This document shows positions 7,262-8,086 of a stretch of 8,086 bases of DNA, in pieces. The DNA is from Pseudomonadota bacterium (GTDB lineage: Bacteria > Pseudomonadota > Alphaproteobacteria > Acetobacterales > Acetobacteraceae). The notes beneath the pieces are model-generated. The model did not search any database. It was not told the DNA's origin and saw only the letters and a program-made list of their open reading frames with translations. The stretch is taken from assembly GCA_021845835.1 (NCBI GenBank), contig JAJZVE010000190.1, forward strand, positions 1 to 8,086, given 5' to 3'. Position numbers and translations under genes: made by a program. Numbering within the stretch: position 1 is the stretch's first letter; every line of letters begins with the position of its first letter.

Positions 7262-8086
7262 TCAGGCCCGCGCCCGCGCGCGGCGGCGCCGGCGCGCCAG
7301 CCCGAGCACGATCGCCAGCAGTGCCAGCACCGCCGGCACCAGCACGATGTCGAACAGACGCAGCTCCGTCTCCAGCCGGTCGATGTCGCGCCGCAGGTCG
7401 AACTGCACGGCACGCAGCTTGCCGCGCGTCTGCACGATGTCGGCCTGCAGGTCGTCGATGGCGGCGCGCTGGGCGGCGGTGACGACGGCCGCCTTCTCGC
7501 CGCGGCCCGCACGCAGGTCGGCAAGCTTCTTCTGTGTCTCGTCCAGATGCGTCTGCAGCGCCTTCTCGGTCTGCTGGTATTGCGCTTCGGCCTTGTGCTG
7601 CATGCTGTCCACCAGCGTGAACGGCCGCACGATGGTGCCCTTGCCGCGCAGGCCGATCAGGTCGTCGCCGCCGGCGAGCGTGCCGACGATGTTGGCGACG
7701 AAGGCACCGTTGTCGCTGAACGGCACCGCCTGCTGCTGGCCGAAGAAATCCTGCACATGCACCCAGAAGCGATCGACGAGGATGTCGCTGTCGCCGATCA
7801 CGACGAGGTTGGCCGCATCCCTGGTCTGCCTGATATAGGCCGGCAGATCGGCGGCCCGCTTCTCGCCGGCCGGCAGATCCGGTGGCCCGGAAAACGCCGA
7901 TGTCAGCACGCCATGCACCCGCGCCGCGATCACGCGCGGCCCGCCCGCGGGCCTGAAGTCGGCGAGGATGCTGGCCGGGTCAGGGAACTCGCGCACTTTG
8001 GCGACCGGGATCAGGCCGGAATCCTTGCCGCTGGTCAGCAGCGGGGTGAAGTCGATCGCCGCGCCCTGCTTCTTCGCGATCGCCCC
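7262..8086 (-). CDS. GldG-like ABC-transporter auxiliary protein, C-terminal part; N-terminus cut by window edge
   Basis: The 274 visible residues match the C-terminal half of GldG/ABC_transp_aux-type proteins, which accompany an ABC-2 permease (GldF-like) and ATPase. Seen in order: FTPLLTSGKDSGLIPV (13-28); a sugar-amidotransferase-like alpha/beta core ending in ANLVVIGDSDILVDRFW (92-108); NGAFVANIVGTLAGGDDLIGLRGKG (126-150); a long charged helical stretch likely to form a coiled coil (about 160-243, with AEAQYQQTEKALQTHLDETQKKLADL); one transmembrane helix (about 244-264); and an Arg-rich cytoplasmic tail. The reading frame is open through base 8086, so the start is outside; a GTG at 7996 is internal, since the family-like sequence continues upstream of it. 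It is followed 14 nt later by the DUF4340 gene, forming one unit. The transported substrate of such proteobacterial systems is unknown; gliding motility should not be assumed. Confidence 0.85.
   Translation of the reverse strand, partial: GAIAKKQGAAIDFTPLLTSGKDSGLIPVAKVREFPDPASILADFRPAGGPRVIAARVHGVLTSAFSGPPDLPAGEKRAADLPAYIRQTRDAANLVVIGDSDILVDRFWVHVQDFFGQQQAVPFSDNGAFVANIVGTLAGGDDLIGLRGKGTIVRPFTLVDSMQHKAEAQYQQTEKALQTHLDETQKKLADLRAGRGEKAAVVTAAQRAAIDDLQADIVQTRGKLRAVQFDLRRDIDRLETELRLFDIVLVPAVLALLAIVLGLARRRRRARARA

Noticed and set aside
7262..7996. Complete 244-codon gene starting at the GTG at 7996
   Set aside because: The frame continues open to 8086 with GldG-like sequence (FTPLLTSGKDSG), so the GTG is an internal valine and the gene is truncated by the window.

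Overview
This is a G+C-rich window (roughly two thirds or more G+C by eye) of ordinary chromosomal character. Strong third-position GC bias produces many long antisense open frames. Gene content and sequence flavour suggest a high-GC proteobacterium, most likely an alphaproteobacterium of the Rhodospirillales/Acetobacteraceae type. That placement is an inference from style, not from a marker gene. No rRNA, tRNA, CRISPR array, transposase or phage gene was seen. Seven genes are supported, six on the minus strand and one on the plus strand, and two run off the window edges.

Left block (1-2996, minus strand): a two-gene unit for a biotin-dependent acyl-CoA carboxylase of the 3-methylcrotonyl-CoA carboxylase type (leucine catabolism). 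The carboxyltransferase subunit (mccB) comes first, then the biotin carboxylase/biotin carrier subunit (mccA), whose C-terminus lies outside the window. An A+T-rich inverted repeat built of 9-nt units sits in the 115-bp gap between them.

Middle block: a D-2-hydroxyacid dehydrogenase (3136-4080, plus strand) is divergent from mccB. The shared 139-bp intergenic region contains a 13-bp-arm imperfect palindrome. The dehydrogenase converges on an NCS2/NAT-family xanthine/urate-type permease (4133-5551, minus strand), and the short gap between them contains a strong GC hairpin.

Right block (5704-8086, minus strand): a tightly packed unit. It begins with the C-terminal part of a GldG-like ABC-transporter auxiliary protein, followed 14 nt later by a DUF4340 membrane-anchored protein, whose stop codon overlaps a GTG-started NUDIX hydrolase. 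The DUF4340 protein ends in six identical 15-bp repeats encoding an Ala/Met/Pro pentapeptide. By family context, the first two proteins are periplasm-facing partners of an ABC-2 type exporter whose ATPase and permease genes would lie to the right of the window.

I do not see a clearly new biological system. The points most worth a second look are the nonamer repeat inside the mcc unit, the intergenic palindrome, the pentapeptide minisatellite, and the poorly characterised Gld-like/DUF4340/NUDIX unit.
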